DNA of 64,000 nt from an uncultured Agrobacterium sp. (GTDB lineage Bacteria > Pseudomonadota > Alphaproteobacteria > Rhizobiales > Rhizobiaceae): the NCBI GenBank assembly GCA_913777615.1, contig CAJYTK010000007.1, positions 186,001-250,000 on the forward strand, read 5' to 3'. A model generated the notes under the pieces. That model did no database searches and was not told the DNA's origin. It saw only the letters and a list, made by a program, of their open reading frames with translations. A program made the position numbers and the translations under genes. Position 1 is the stretch's first letter, and each line of letters begins with the position of its first letter. Of this stretch, positions 44,968 to 55,580 are shown piece after piece.

Positions 44968-46122
44968 ATGGCGTCTGTCTCTTCACGTCTCGTTTTCTAC
45001 TTCCCTGGCTTCGATCCCCTGGATGCGGCGGCCCATCACCGGCGCTATGAGCGCAGTGCTGCCCAATCCGGCAAGACTTTTGGTCTCGATTATGCCGTCG
45101 GTGCGGTTCAAGAAGTCGAGGCGGGTAGCCGAATGGAGGTGGTCTCGATCTCCAACGGTCACGAAACGAAGAGCACCATCTATGTGCATGATCACAACAG
45201 TATCATTTCAGATCTGAGAGCGCCTCCCATCTGGAAACAGATTGCGCTTGGGTTCAAGGCGGGCGCAGAGATCATCACCAGCGGTGCGGCCTTCAGGTAC
45301 TTTCGTCACGCCTGGCGGTTCGGCCTCTTCTTCCTCTTCCCCTATCTTCTGATCTTCACGGGTCTCGTCTTTTCGACGTTGATTGCCGTGTCGCCGCTGC
45401 TGCTGAATGTTCCACCGTTTCTCTGTCTTTTGAGTGTGCCGGCGGCGTGGCTGTTCTTCTACAAGCTGGTTATCCCGTTTTCTGCCCGGTTCCATACCTT
45501 GCATCTCTTTGCCGACTGGCGCTTTGCATTGATGGTGGGCCGCGACGAGCCGGTTGCGCGTGCCTGGATCGAGGACAAGGCGCGCAAAATCCTGCTCGCT
45601 CTCGAAACACCGTCGGACGAAGTGCTTTTCGTATCCCACAGCATGGGGGCAAGCCTGGCGCTTGCAGTGGCTGGCCGTGTGCTGGAGTTGAAGCCGGGCG
45701 CCTTTGATGGACGCAATATCTCTTTCGTCACCTTGGGCGGTGCAGCACTTCAATGCGCGTTCATTTCAAAAGCGGATCGGTTGCGCCAGAGCATCGGCAC
45801 ACTCGCACGCGATGCACGGATCGTATGGTTTGATATCCAGTGCCTTTCGGACCCGATCCACCTCTATAAATGCAACACGGCGCATCTGACCGGGCATGCG
45901 GATGCCGCACAGCCCAAGATCGTGCGTATTAAGTTCAAACACTCGCTGTCGGATGAGCGCTACCGTAAGAACAAGTTCAATTTCTTGCGCATGCATCGTC
46001 AATACGTGCTGGGATCGGACCGTAAGTCCGGCTTCGATTTCGCGCTGCTGACGGCAGGTCCGCTACCAGCGGCGTCATTTGTGGGCCTGAAGTCCGACGA
46101 GCCGCCCCTGACATTTCGGTGA
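44968..46122 (+). CDS. Membrane-embedded alpha/beta-hydrolase-like protein
   Basis: This protein of about 384 aa has a serine-hydrolase nucleophile elbow FVSHSMGASLALA at about residue 228. An N-terminal strand-loop RLVFYFPGFDPLDAAAHHRR could form the oxyanion region. Between them lie two or three strongly hydrophobic helices (LFFLFPYLLIFTGLVFSTL and FLCLLSVPAAWLFFYKLVI, about residues 115-170). Candidate acid and His residues lie in LSDPIHLYKCNT and later. The start is uncertain: ATG 44968 (MASVSSR) or TTG 44905. It may act on lipids, but the reaction is not known. Confidence 0.7.
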   Translation: MASVSSRLVFYFPGFDPLDAAAHHRRYERSAAQSGKTFGLDYAVGAVQEVEAGSRMEVVSISNGHETKSTIYVHDHNSIISDLRAPPIWKQIALGFKAGAEIITSGAAFRYFRHAWRFGLFFLFPYLLIFTGLVFSTLIAVSPLLLNVPPFLCLLSVPAAWLFFYKLVIPFSARFHTLHLFADWRFALMVGRDEPVARAWIEDKARKILLALETPSDEVLFVSHSMGASLALAVAGRVLELKPGAFDGRNISFVTLGGAALQCAFISKADRLRQSIGTLARDARIVWFDIQCLSDPIHLYKCNTAHLTGHADAAQPKIVRIKFKHSLSDERYRKNKFNFLRMHRQYVLGSDRKSGFDFALLTAGPLPAASFVGLKSDEPPLTFR

Positions 46123-46138
46123 ACCGAGAGCAATAAAG

Positions 46139-46176
46139 AAAAAGGCCTGCGTGATGGGGATCACGCAGGCCTTTTT
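46139..46176. terminator. Bidirectional terminator between hydrolase and bolA
   Basis: A perfect 17-bp stem (AAAAAGGCCTGCGTGAT and its complement) with a 4-base GGGG loop has A-run and T-run at its ends. It serves the plus-strand hydrolase gene and the convergent bolA gene, whose stop is 17 bases away. Confidence 0.95.
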
Positions 46177-46192
46177 GCTGAGCGAAAGCAGT

Positions 46193-46426
46193 TTATTCGG
46201 GGGCGGAAGTCTGCAGCGCCAATGCATGCAGCACGCCACCCATATTGCCCTTCAATGCGTCATAGACCATCTGGTGCTGTTGAACGCGGGTCTTGCCCTT
46301 GAAGGCATCGGCCACGACTTCAGCGGCATAGTGATCGCCATCCCCGGCCAGATCGCGGATGGTGACCTTTGCTCCGGGAATTCCAGCTTTAATCATGTCT
46401 TCAATATCGCCGGGCTTCATGGGCAT
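46193..46426 (-). CDS. bolA: BolA-family protein
   Basis: This 77-aa BolA/IbaG-like protein has the KH-like fold core AKVTIRDLAGDGDHYAAEVVAD and the conserved RVQQHQMVYDALKG helix containing the cluster-ligand His. BolA proteins pair with CGFS glutaredoxins (grxD here at 43.3 kb) around a [2Fe-2S] cluster. GAGGAG lies eight bases before the ATG. It follows purL by 19 bases on the same strand and is probably in its operon. Confidence 0.93.
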   Translation of the reverse strand: MPMKPGDIEDMIKAGIPGAKVTIRDLAGDGDHYAAEVVADAFKGKTRVQQHQMVYDALKGNMGGVLHALALQTSAPE

Positions 46427-46445
46427 GGTGTCTACTCCTCAATTC

Positions 46446-48680
<2,235 letters not shown>

Positions 48681-48794
48681 AGGTCTCACGGGGTTCGAGC
48701 CGGTACGGGAATTTCCGGTTCTTTACCCTAAGACATGCTCTCTTGCGATAGGAAAATGCCCTTGCGGGCCTTCAATTCAGCGTCTTGCGCGCCT

Positions 48795-50207
48795 CTACTC
48801 GATGCTGTCGTAGCCCGCGGACCCATTGTCGAGGAGCCTTCTCAAGACACTGAGCCCGCGTTTTAGCTCGTCATGGGTCTTGGGTAGCGAAAAGCTGATG
48901 CGCACTCGATGAAATATCCGATCGGTTCTGGCGGGTTTGAACTCATCTTCATCGTCAATGAGAACATTCTCGTTCATCGCGGCATTGCGAAACGTACCTG
49001 AAAGCCAGGGCTCGGGAAGCTTCACCCAGACGAACGCAATTCCCGGCGCGCTATTGAAATCAACGCCCTTCAAAGTTTCGCTGACGATACCTCGTCGCGT
49101 CTCGATTTCACTGATGCATGCCTTGCGGATGGAATCCGCATCGCCGCTGATCACTAACCTCGCGGAAAGCTCCGCCATCAGGAAGGGAATGCCACCGGTA
49201 AGCATCTTGTGCGCCACCCGAATGCGCGTGACGAAGGCTGGCGGGCAGGCGACCCAGCCGCCGCGCAAGCCGGCGCTGACCGATTTGGAAAGACCGTTCA
49301 CCAGAAACGTTCTGTCAGGTGCAAGCTCGGCGATCAAAGGCAGTTCGTTGCCTGTCATCGCGCCGTAGAGATTGTCTTCGACAATCCAGACATTGTGGCG
49401 GTGGGCGATCTCGACGATTGCCTTGCGGCGTTCAAGGGGGAGTGTCGAACAGGTCGGGTTTTGGCCCGCAGGCATCAAGAAGACGATCTTTGGGTGTTGC
49501 TGTGCGCAGATACGCTCGAACTCATCCGGGATGATGCCGTCGGCATCGATGTCCACAATCGAGATACGGCGGCCGGAAAGGGATGCCGCACGGCTGATCT
49601 GCGAATAGGTCACCGGTTCGAAAACAATCCGGTCCCCAGGAGCTGTCATTGCGGTGATGATGCTCATTACGCCCGCATGGGCGCCAAGTGTCGTGACGAC
49701 ATTTTCAGGCTTGGGAGACCAGCCTTGATGAGCAAGCCATCTGGCACCCGCTTCCGTCCAGAATGACGGAAAGGTGCGTGTGTAGTCCATGATCTCCGAA
49801 GGCTTGTCCTTGACGATCTCAGTCACATGGGCGGCGATAATGCCTTGTTGGCCGTTGTCCGGTGCAGCGGTGCCGTTGAACGAGATCTGGCCAGGGGCGG
49901 CCATCGATACCCGTGTTCCGCCGAACGGACTTTCCATTGCCCTGGATATCGCTTCTACGGGTTTACGATCATTCACATAGGTCCCGCGCCCGACCTCGCC
50001 GCTGACGAGGCCACGTTCATGGATCAGGGAGTAGGCGCGGCTGATCGTGCCGATCGTCACGCCAAGATCGAAGGCGAGATTACGTTGCGGCGGCAACTTC
50101 GTACCTGGTGCCAGCACGCCGTCTGCGATCGCGGCTTCGATATGGTCTGCGAGACGCACATAGATTGGGCCGGAGCCTTCGCCGATGTTCGGAAGCCAAT
50201 TTGTCAT
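48795..50207 (-). CDS. MocR-type (GntR-aminotransferase) transcription regulator
   Basis: This 470-aa regulator has an N-terminal GntR winged helix-turn-helix (PIYVRLADHIEAAIADG through LGVTIGTISRAYSLIHERG) joined to a fold-type-I PLP domain. PLP-binding features are MPAGQNPTCS, VEDNLYGAMTG and the Schiff-base lysine in NGLSKSVSAGLRGGW. MocR proteins sense PLP or amino-compounds and often regulate a neighbouring gene. The gene has a strong promoter whose start point lies almost on the ATG (see the promoter entry). It diverges from a DUF1127 gene. The target is not known. Confidence 0.93.
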   Translation of the reverse strand: MTNWLPNIGEGSGPIYVRLADHIEAAIADGVLAPGTKLPPQRNLAFDLGVTIGTISRAYSLIHERGLVSGEVGRGTYVNDRKPVEAISRAMESPFGGTRVSMAAPGQISFNGTAAPDNGQQGIIAAHVTEIVKDKPSEIMDYTRTFPSFWTEAGARWLAHQGWSPKPENVVTTLGAHAGVMSIITAMTAPGDRIVFEPVTYSQISRAASLSGRRISIVDIDADGIIPDEFERICAQQHPKIVFLMPAGQNPTCSTLPLERRKAIVEIAHRHNVWIVEDNLYGAMTGNELPLIAELAPDRTFLVNGLSKSVSAGLRGGWVACPPAFVTRIRVAHKMLTGGIPFLMAELSARLVISGDADSIRKACISEIETRRGIVSETLKGVDFNSAPGIAFVWVKLPEPWLSGTFRNAAMNENVLIDDEDEFKPARTDRIFHRVRISFSLPKTHDELKRGLSVLRRLLDNGSAGYDSIE

Positions 50208-50250
50208 GGTGACAATATATAAATTGTATCCCTGTCGATGTCAATTGTAT
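50208..50250 (-). promoter_or_regulatory. mocR promoter with overlapping direct repeats, nearly leaderless
   Basis: On the minus strand: -35 TTGACA (50239-50244), a 17-base spacer and -10 TATATA (50216-50221). Transcription should begin 6-9 bases later, at about 50207-50210, and the ATG is at 50207. No ribosome site is present. The repeat ATACAATT occurs twice in the same orientation, at 50243-50250 (touching the -35) and 50222-50229 (inside the spacer), 21 bases apart. This layout suits autorepression by MocR. Confidence 0.7.
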
Positions 50251-50301
50251 TGATTGTCTCGAGATTGATCGCAAGCGCTGAATACAAGGTAGGGTACAAT
50301 C

Positions 50302-50595
50302 ATGCGCAGGATGGAAGAATATCTAGCTTCGACGGATCAGAGCAGCGGTGAGTCACATCGGGTAATGTCCGTCCGTGACCGGATGACGCCCGCAAGGCCT
50401 TTTGCGCCGGAGGAGGCATCAGGCTTTCTGGCACGCATGTTGCAGCGCGTGTCGTATTGGCACGCCAGACGCCAGAGCCGCCTTAGCCTTTATGATCTTT
50501 CCACCGAACAACTTGCCGACATCGGCCTCTCTCGCGCAGAGGCCTACGAAGAGACAAGCAAGGCTATTCTATCGCGCTGGACACGCTCGCTTTGA
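50302..50595 (+). CDS. DUF1127-containing small protein
   Basis: This 97-aa protein carries a C-terminal DUF1127 domain (WHARRQSRLSLYDLSTEQLADIGLSRAEAY). Such small Arg-rich domains are abundant in rhizobia and have been linked to RNA and phosphate metabolism; the precise role is unsettled. The N-terminal 45 residues are not conserved. The start at 50302 has GGTAGGG upstream; ATG 50311 and ATG 50365 are alternatives. Sequences related to the mocR repeat lie just upstream (ATACAA at 50282 and TACAAT at 50295, opposite orientation to the mocR copies), so MocR could control it. Confidence 0.82.
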   Translation: MRRMEEYLASTDQSSGESHRVMSVRDRMTPARPFAPEEASGFLARMLQRVSYWHARRQSRLSLYDLSTEQLADIGLSRAEAYEETSKAILSRWTRSL

Positions 50596-50630
50596 GCACC
50601 CACGTCTCGACGGTTATCCATCGAGATGAG

Positions 50631-50671
50631 AAGCCGCAGCACCCGTCCCAACCGGTGCCGCGGGCTTTTTT
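50631..50671 (+). terminator. Terminator after the DUF1127 gene
   Basis: A stem of about 13 bp with one bulge (AAGCCGCAGCACC against GGTGCCGCGGGCTT) is followed by six T, 35 bases after the stop codon. Confidence 0.8.
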
Positions 50672-50768
50672 GCAATCGAACAAGCTTTTGTTTTGAATAG
50701 CCAATCCTTGTTTTTCAGGGCTTTGCGGGCGTGATGTCATTTTTTTGTCAAATCGCGCATTTTACCGC

Positions 50769-50797
50769 TTGCGGTATCGAAAACCTCTGACTATAAG
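50769..50797 (+). promoter_or_regulatory. Promoter of the tRNA-Glu gene
   Basis: -35 TTGCGG (50769-50774), a 17-base spacer and -10 TATAAG (50792-50797), followed by GGGCGCC. The predicted start is at about 50805, 14 bases before the mature tRNA. Confidence 0.65.
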
Positions 50798-50818
50798 GGC
50801 GCCACAAACCAAGCGCAC

Positions 50819-50893
50819 GCGCCCTTCGTCTATCGGTTAGGACGTCAGATTTTCATTCTGAAAAGAGGGGTTCGACTCCCCTAGGGCGTGCCA
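50819..50893 (+). tRNA. tRNA-Glu (anticodon UUC)
   Basis: The 75-base cloverleaf has acceptor stem GCGCCCT/AGGGCGT (one G-U pair), a D-arm with GGTTAGGAC, anticodon stem TCAGA/TCTGA around loop TTTTCAT (anticodon TTC at 50852-50854) and T-arm AGGGGTTCGACTCCCCT. CCA is encoded. It stands alone. I see no integrase or repeated tRNA end nearby, so no element appears to be inserted here. Confidence 0.96.
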
Positions 50894-50981
50894 CTTGGCT
50901 TCGTATCCTCCCTAAAAATGCCTTTGACAGCGTCTAGTCTTCGCGGTTTTTGCTGCTTGCAGAAATAGTACGAGGGAGCCA

Positions 50982-51566
50982 ATGACTAATCGCTTGTTTC
51001 TCATCGGCGGACCATCCCATGCGGGAAAATCGACACTGGCCGCTGCCGTTGCGGAGTGCCTCAATTGTCGCTGCATATCGACCGATAGTCTCGCCAAGCA
51101 TCCCGGAAGGCCTTGGCGCGATCCGCCCGAGCAACTGCCGCCGCATGTCGTCGAACATTATCGCGATCTGTCGCTGGATGAGATGATGCAGTCGGTACTT
51201 ACTCATTATCGATCCATGTGGACACCGCTGGTTCTGCCGCTGATCGAGGGAAGGGAACGTCTGGTGCTGGAGGGTTCCGCACTCTTGCCGGAACTGGTTG
51301 CGCAGCTGGACACGCAGAATATTAGCGCAACTTGGCTCGTGGCTGCCGAAGGTGTGCTGGGGCGTCGCATCAAGGTAGAAAGTGATTACGAGGCGCGTGA
51401 TCCTGATAAGAGATTTCTGATCGACAAGTTCGCTCAGCGTGCCCTCGCTTTCAACCGCTTTATCAATGAGGAGATATCACGCCTGTCTCTGCAAAAGCTG
51501 GAGGTAAGTTGCGAGACCTCTGTGGACGATCTGATGGTGCGACTCGGCGTTGCCGGTTCTCCGTGA
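50982..51566 (+). CDS. P-loop kinase-like protein of unknown function
   Basis: This 194-aa protein opens with a Walker A loop (LIGGPSHAGKSTLAAAV, residues 7-23). The rest is mostly helical, including a SDYEARDPDKRFLIDKF lid-like stretch. The pattern resembles AAA_33-type small-molecule kinases such as gluconate- or shikimate-kinase-like folds, but I cannot name a substrate. GAGGGAG lies before the ATG. It is the first gene after tRNA-Glu. Confidence 0.75.
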   Translation: MTNRLFLIGGPSHAGKSTLAAAVAECLNCRCISTDSLAKHPGRPWRDPPEQLPPHVVEHYRDLSLDEMMQSVLTHYRSMWTPLVLPLIEGRERLVLEGSALLPELVAQLDTQNISATWLVAAEGVLGRRIKVESDYEARDPDKRFLIDKFAQRALAFNRFINEEISRLSLQKLEVSCETSVDDLMVRLGVAGSP

Positions 51567-51632
51567 GGTTTTGCGGTTGACCCCGCCCGCAATTGCGTGA
51601 TGGTTGTTGCCGTCAGTTTGGGAGGATCTTTC

Positions 51633-52076
51633 GTGGAATCGCATGTGCCGTTTTCGCTCGTGGGGATCGACCACGTCGTGCTGCTGGTAGACGATATGGA
51701 AAAAGCGCTCGCCTTTTACCATGATGTTTTGGGCTGCCGACCGGGTTACTCCTACCCGGAACTTGGCATGGAGCAGGTTTGGTGCGGTGCGTCTCTGATC
51801 GTGCTCTGGGATATCACCCACCCGGGCGGGCACAAGGCTACGCCACCGGTGGCCGGTGGACGAAATGTCGACCATGTCTGCATAGCGACGGGACCGTTCG
51901 AGCATGATGCCTTGCGAGCACATCTGGAGCATCATGGGGTGACCATCGAGCGTGAGGCGATGCATGGCGGCGCCCGTGGCATGGGGCATTCCTTTTATAT
52001 CCGCGATCCTTTCGACAATTTGTTGGAGGTGAAGGGACCGGCGGAATATCCCGATGGACGCTCCGTGATCTCCTGA
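51633..52076 (+). CDS. VOC (glyoxalase/bleomycin-resistance) family protein
   Basis: This 147-aa single-domain protein of the vicinal-oxygen-chelate superfamily has two beta-alpha-beta3 halves: GIDHVVLLVDDMEKALAFYHDVLG, and NVDHVCIATG followed by FYIRDPFDNLLEVKGP. Likely metal ligands are His (IDH), His (VDH) and Glu (LLEV). The start is a GTG at 51633 with GGGAGG seven bases upstream; the upstream in-frame ATG lacks a site. Function may be glyoxalase, dioxygenase or antibiotic binding; context does not decide. Confidence 0.85.
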   Translation: MESHVPFSLVGIDHVVLLVDDMEKALAFYHDVLGCRPGYSYPELGMEQVWCGASLIVLWDITHPGGHKATPPVAGGRNVDHVCIATGPFEHDALRAHLEHHGVTIEREAMHGGARGMGHSFYIRDPFDNLLEVKGPAEYPDGRSVIS

Positions 52077-52152
52077 TCCTCTTCACCATCTTGTTGATGC
52101 AACCGCTTTGGCAAGCCGAGCGTTTCCGGCGACACTTTGGCGGAGAACCAGC

Positions 52153-52695
52153 ATGAACACATTGCTTCGATGGGCCAGCGCAGGCCTCGTCTCGTGCGCA
52201 TTGGGCACCAGCGTCTTTTCCCCAGCGCAGGCAGAGATGGGGAAAGCGCCAGCGGTTGCGCAGACGGACATGTCGCATTATCGCGGGAAGTGGCTCGAAA
52301 TTGGCAGAACGCCCATGTGGCTGACGGATGGCTGCGTGGCTGGCTATTCGATCTACAAGCCCGGCTCTTCGCCCGGCCAGGTGGTGATTGAGGATGGATG
52401 CCGCGAAGGATCGCCGACCGGAAAGCTCAAGACGATCGAGGGAATTGGCACGATAACGGACGCAAAAAAGACCATGGCGAAGATGCGGGTTCGCTATCCG
52501 CTCTTTATCACCTTCAATTACTGGGTGCTCTACAATTCACCGGACAAGACGTGGTTCATCAGTGCAACGCCGGACATGGAGAATCTGTGGATTTATTCTC
52601 GCTCCGTTCCGTCCAAAGCCAAGCTGGCTGTGATGGTCAGGAAGGCAAAGGAACTCGGCTACGATACCTCGAAGCTCGAATTCCCTGAGTTTTGA
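52153..52695 (+). CDS. Exported lipocalin-like protein
   Basis: This 180-aa protein has a signal peptide (LLRWASAGLVSCALGTSVFSPAQA) and a lipocalin fold like Blc. The first motif reads YRGKWLEIGRTPMWL (the G-x-W motif), and the C-terminal MENLWIYSRSVPSKAKL matches the third conserved region of bacterial lipocalins. There is no lipobox cysteine at the cleavage site, so it is likely soluble in the periplasm rather than an outer-membrane lipoprotein. GGCGGAG precedes the ATG. It may bind fatty acids or phospholipid fragments. Confidence 0.82.
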   Translation: MNTLLRWASAGLVSCALGTSVFSPAQAEMGKAPAVAQTDMSHYRGKWLEIGRTPMWLTDGCVAGYSIYKPGSSPGQVVIEDGCREGSPTGKLKTIEGIGTITDAKKTMAKMRVRYPLFITFNYWVLYNSPDKTWFISATPDMENLWIYSRSVPSKAKLAVMVRKAKELGYDTSKLEFPEF

Positions 52696-52740
52696 CGTCG
52701 CGATCTTGGGTCGCGTTCAAGTGTTTGATCAGATTGATGT

Positions 52741-52762
52741 GAGAGCCGCTTTCGCGGCCCTC
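52741..52762. terminator. Hairpin between convergent lipocalin and tyrS genes
   Basis: GAGAGCCGC and GCGGCCCTC (one G-U pair) flank a 4-base loop, GAAA when read on the minus strand. It lies 16 bases beyond the tyrS stop and 45 beyond the lipocalin stop. The T-run is missing, so termination efficiency is uncertain. Confidence 0.5.
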
Positions 52763-52778
52763 AGACTTTGGCAATGGA

Positions 52779-54032
52779 TTAGGCTGGTCGCACCAGCATG
52801 TGCTTCTTCTTGCCAAGGGAAAGCTTGATGACGCCATCTGCCGTGACTTCGCCCGAGCCGATAAGTTTGCGCTCATCCGAAACGCTCTCGTCGTTGATGC
52901 GCACCGCACCGCCCTGAACGTGCCGACGGGCTTCGCCGTTCGACGCGGCGAGACCGGCACGCACGATCAGCGAGAGAAGACCGATGCCTGCTTCCAAGTC
53001 TGTCTTCGGCACTTCGATCGACGGCAAGTTGTCGGAAAGCGCCCCTTCCTCAAAAGTCTTGCGAGCGGTTTCGGCAGCCTGTTCTGCGTTTTCCCGACCA
53101 TGAAGCATGGCGGTGATCTCGGTCGCCAAGATCTTCTTGACCTCGTTGATTTCCGAGCCGCCGAGCGCCGAAAGCCGAGCGATCTCGTCCATCGGCAGCG
53201 TGGTGTAGAGCTTTAGGAAGCGGGAGACATCCGCATCTTCCGTGTTTCGCCAGTACTGCCAGAAATCATAGGCCGACAGCATATCGGGGTTGAGCCAGAC
53301 CGCGCCGTTGGCCGACTTGCCCATCTTTGCACCTGATGAGGTCGTCAGAAGCGGCGAGGTCAATGCGTAAAGCTGCGGCGTTCCCATGCGGTGGCCGAGA
53401 TCGATCCCGTTGATGATATTGCCCCACTGATCCGAACCACCCATCTGCAAACGGCAGCCAGTGCGCTTGTTCAGTTCCACGAAGTCGTAGGCCTGAAGGA
53501 TCATGTAATTGAACTCGAGGAACGACAGCGACTGCTCGCGGTCGAGGCGTGTTTTCACGCTTTCGAAGGACAACATGCGGTTGACGGAGAAATGGCGGCC
53601 CACGTCGCGCAGAAACTCGAGATAGTTTATCTCGCGCAACCAGTCGGCATTGTTGATCATCAGTGCTGGCTTTTCGGCGCGATCATAGTCGAGGTAGTTC
53701 GAAAACACGCGCTTGATCGAAGCGATATTGCTCTCGATCGTGTCAACGGTCATCAATTGACGCGCTTCGTCCTTGAACGACGGGTCGCCGACCATGCCGG
53801 TGCCCCCGCCCATCAGCGAAATCGGTTGATGTCCGGTCTTCTGCATCCAGTGCAGCATCATGATCTGGATAAGGCTGCCCGCGTGAAGGCTTGGCGCGGT
53901 CGGATCATAGCCGATATAGGCAGTCACGGTTTCCTTGGCGAACAGTTCGTCGAGACCTGCCTCATCGGAGATCTGGTGAATGAAGCCGCGCTCATCGAGC
54001 GTGCGGAGGAAATCGGACTTGAACCTGGACAT
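52779..54032 (-). CDS. tyrS: Tyrosyl-tRNA synthetase
   Basis: This class I synthetase charges tRNA-Tyr. The HIGH-type motif is [11 protein letters not shown] (about residue 48), the KMSKS-type loop is [10 protein letters not shown] and the tRNA-binding S4 domain is at the C-terminus ([17 protein letters not shown]). Length is 417 aa, typical. AAAAGG precedes the ATG at 54032. It is a single-gene unit, convergent with the lipocalin gene and divergent from the acetyltransferase gene. Confidence 0.97.
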   Translation of the reverse strand: MSRFKSDFLRTLDERGFIHQISDEAGLDELFAKETVTAYIGYDPTAPSLHAGSLIQIMMLHWMQKTGHQPISLMGGGTGMVGDPSFKDEARQLMTVDTIESNIASIKRVFSNYLDYDRAEKPALMINNADWLREINYLEFLRDVGRHFSVNRMLSFESVKTRLDREQSLSFLEFNYMILQAYDFVELNKRTGCRLQMGGSDQWGNIINGIDLGHRMGTPQLYALTSPLLTTSSGAKMGKSANGAVWLNPDMLSAYDFWQYWRNTEDADVSRFLKLYTTLPMDEIARLSALGGSEINEVKKILATEITAMLHGRENAEQAAETARKTFEEGALSDNLPSIEVPKTDLEAGIGLLSLIVRAGLAASNGEARRHVQGGAVRINDESVSDERKLIGSGEVTADGVIKLSLGKKKHMLVRPA

Positions 54033-54204
54033 AACCTTTTACTTTCTGGATTGTCGTTACCTTCACTGCATTTCAGTGAATGGCAGCGGCTTTATCATTG
54101 TTTTTTGAAAATTACACCCGTTTCGGCCATGAATGTTGGCTTGGTTGCGCTGCGTTTCACGCGGACGGCGGGAGAGAGCGGTGAGGCAAAGGGAAGGCAG
54201 AAGA

Positions 54205-54750
54205 ATGTACGAGGAAGTCATATTCGAGACCGAGAGGCTGAAAGTCGCTATGTGGGCGCCTGGCGACGTTGCCCTTGTCCATAAACTGCACTCTACAATC
54301 GAAACGACACGGTATCTGACGGGATCGGCACCCTGGAGCCTGGAGAAGTGCGAAGAACGGCTGTCGCGCTGGGTCGAGGATCACCACCGTTATGGCACCA
54401 CGAAGTACAAGCTTCTTTCGCGTGACGACGATCGTTTTCTCGGGAGGGCCGGTTTTTCCTTCTTTGGGGGAGAGAGGCCAGATTTCGAACTAGGCTACTC
54501 GCTGTGTCAAACCGACTGGGGGAAGGGCTATGCGACGGAAATTGGAATGGCCTTTAGAGACTGGTTCTTCGACCGAAAAATCGCCAACAAGTTCATTGCT
54601 TTCACCCACCCGAACAACATTGCCTCGCAGAACGTCCTGACCAAGATCGGGATGCGCTTGTGCCAACCCATGACCATTGAGGGGCTTGTGTGTCCGACGT
54701 TTGAATATACTGCCGTCATGCACGATCAAATCGCAGTACGGTCAAGTTGA
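54205..54750 (+). CDS. GNAT acetyltransferase, RimJ/RimL-like
   Basis: This 181-aa GCN5-family N-acetyltransferase has the acetyl-CoA-binding strand-loop region ELGYSLCQTDWGKGYATEIGMAF and the HPNNIASQNVLTKIGMR motif of the RimJ/RimL group. GGAAGG six bases before ATG 54205 (MYEEVIFETERL) sets the start. The acceptor (ribosomal protein, antibiotic or amino acid) is unknown. Confidence 0.88.
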   Translation: MYEEVIFETERLKVAMWAPGDVALVHKLHSTIETTRYLTGSAPWSLEKCEERLSRWVEDHHRYGTTKYKLLSRDDDRFLGRAGFSFFGGERPDFELGYSLCQTDWGKGYATEIGMAFRDWFFDRKIANKFIAFTHPNNIASQNVLTKIGMRLCQPMTIEGLVCPTFEYTAVMHDQIAVRSS

Positions 54751-54803
54751 TGTGAACTGAGCCCGGTCACAGTGACACATTAAAATGGCACATTGTCATA
54801 ATG

Positions 54804-54834
54804 AAAAAAAGCCGCCGGAGTGACCGGCGGCTTT
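54804..54834 (-). terminator. Terminator of the alpha/beta hydrolase gene
   Basis: On the minus strand an 11-bp stem AAAGCCGCCGG / CCGGCGGCTTT with a 5-base loop runs into seven T. It begins 17 bases after the hydrolase stop and also separates it from the convergent acetyltransferase gene. Confidence 0.92.
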
Positions 54835-54851
54835 GAATGTCTTGTCGATCT

Positions 54852-55529
54852 TCAGCGAATGCGCTTGGCCGCTGGCTCCGGCACCAGTTCGCCGTTCAGG
54901 CGGCGGTCGAGATAGTCGCCGCATTCGCTCATCAACTCGTCCACCTTGCCACTGAAGAAGTGGTTGGCACCAGGCACGGTGCGGTGGGTGATGAGAATAC
55001 CCTTCTGAGTTTTCAGCTTTTCGACCAGGCCGTTGACGTCCTTTTCAGGTGCAACCTTGTCCGCATCGCCGTTGATGATCAGGCCAGAAGACGGGCAGGG
55101 TGCAAGGAAGGAGAAGTCGTAGGTGTTCGGCTGCGGCGCAATCGACATGAAGCCTTCGATTTCCGGACGGCGCATCAGAAGCTGCATGCCAATCCAGGAA
55201 CCGAAAGAGTAACCAGCGACCCAACAGCTCTTGGAATCAGGATGCAGGCTCTGCACCCAGTCGAGTGCAGACGCAGCGTCCGACAGCTCGCCCGCACCGT
55301 GGTCGAATTCGCCCTGGCTACGGCCGATGGAGCGGAAGTTGAAGCGCAGCGTCGTGAAGCCGCGCTTCTGGAACATGTAGAAGAGCTGGTAGACGATCTG
55401 ATTGTTCATCGTGCCGCCGAACTGCGGATGCGGATGAAGAATGATGGCAATCGGGGCGCTTTTTTCCTTGGAGGGCTGGTAGCGGCCTTCGAGACGACCT
55501 GCGGGGCCGTTAAAAATGACTTCGGGCAT
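54852..55529 (-). CDS. Alpha/beta hydrolase (DLH/serine-aminopeptidase-like)
   Basis: This 225-aa cytoplasmic hydrolase has an N-terminal IILHPHPQFGGTMNN oxyanion region, the nucleophile elbow VAGYSFGSWIG (Ser about residue 109), a probable acid in INGDADKVAP and the catalytic His in VPGANHFF. This group, common in alphaproteobacteria, has no firmly known substrate. It is divergent from the suf operon and shares its 210-base control region. Confidence 0.88.
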   Translation of the reverse strand: MPEVIFNGPAGRLEGRYQPSKEKSAPIAIILHPHPQFGGTMNNQIVYQLFYMFQKRGFTTLRFNFRSIGRSQGEFDHGAGELSDAASALDWVQSLHPDSKSCWVAGYSFGSWIGMQLLMRRPEIEGFMSIAPQPNTYDFSFLAPCPSSGLIINGDADKVAPEKDVNGLVEKLKTQKGILITHRTVPGANHFFSGKVDELMSECGDYLDRRLNGELVPEPAAKRIR

Positions 55530-55580
55530 AGATACTCCGGTCGGTTCTTATGTTTCTGACGCTTTCACCGGCAAGAAGAC

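Noticed and set aside
50819-50893. tRNA-Glu as an integration site for a genomic island
   Set aside because: No integrase gene, no repeated tRNA 3' end and no change in composition are seen on either side.
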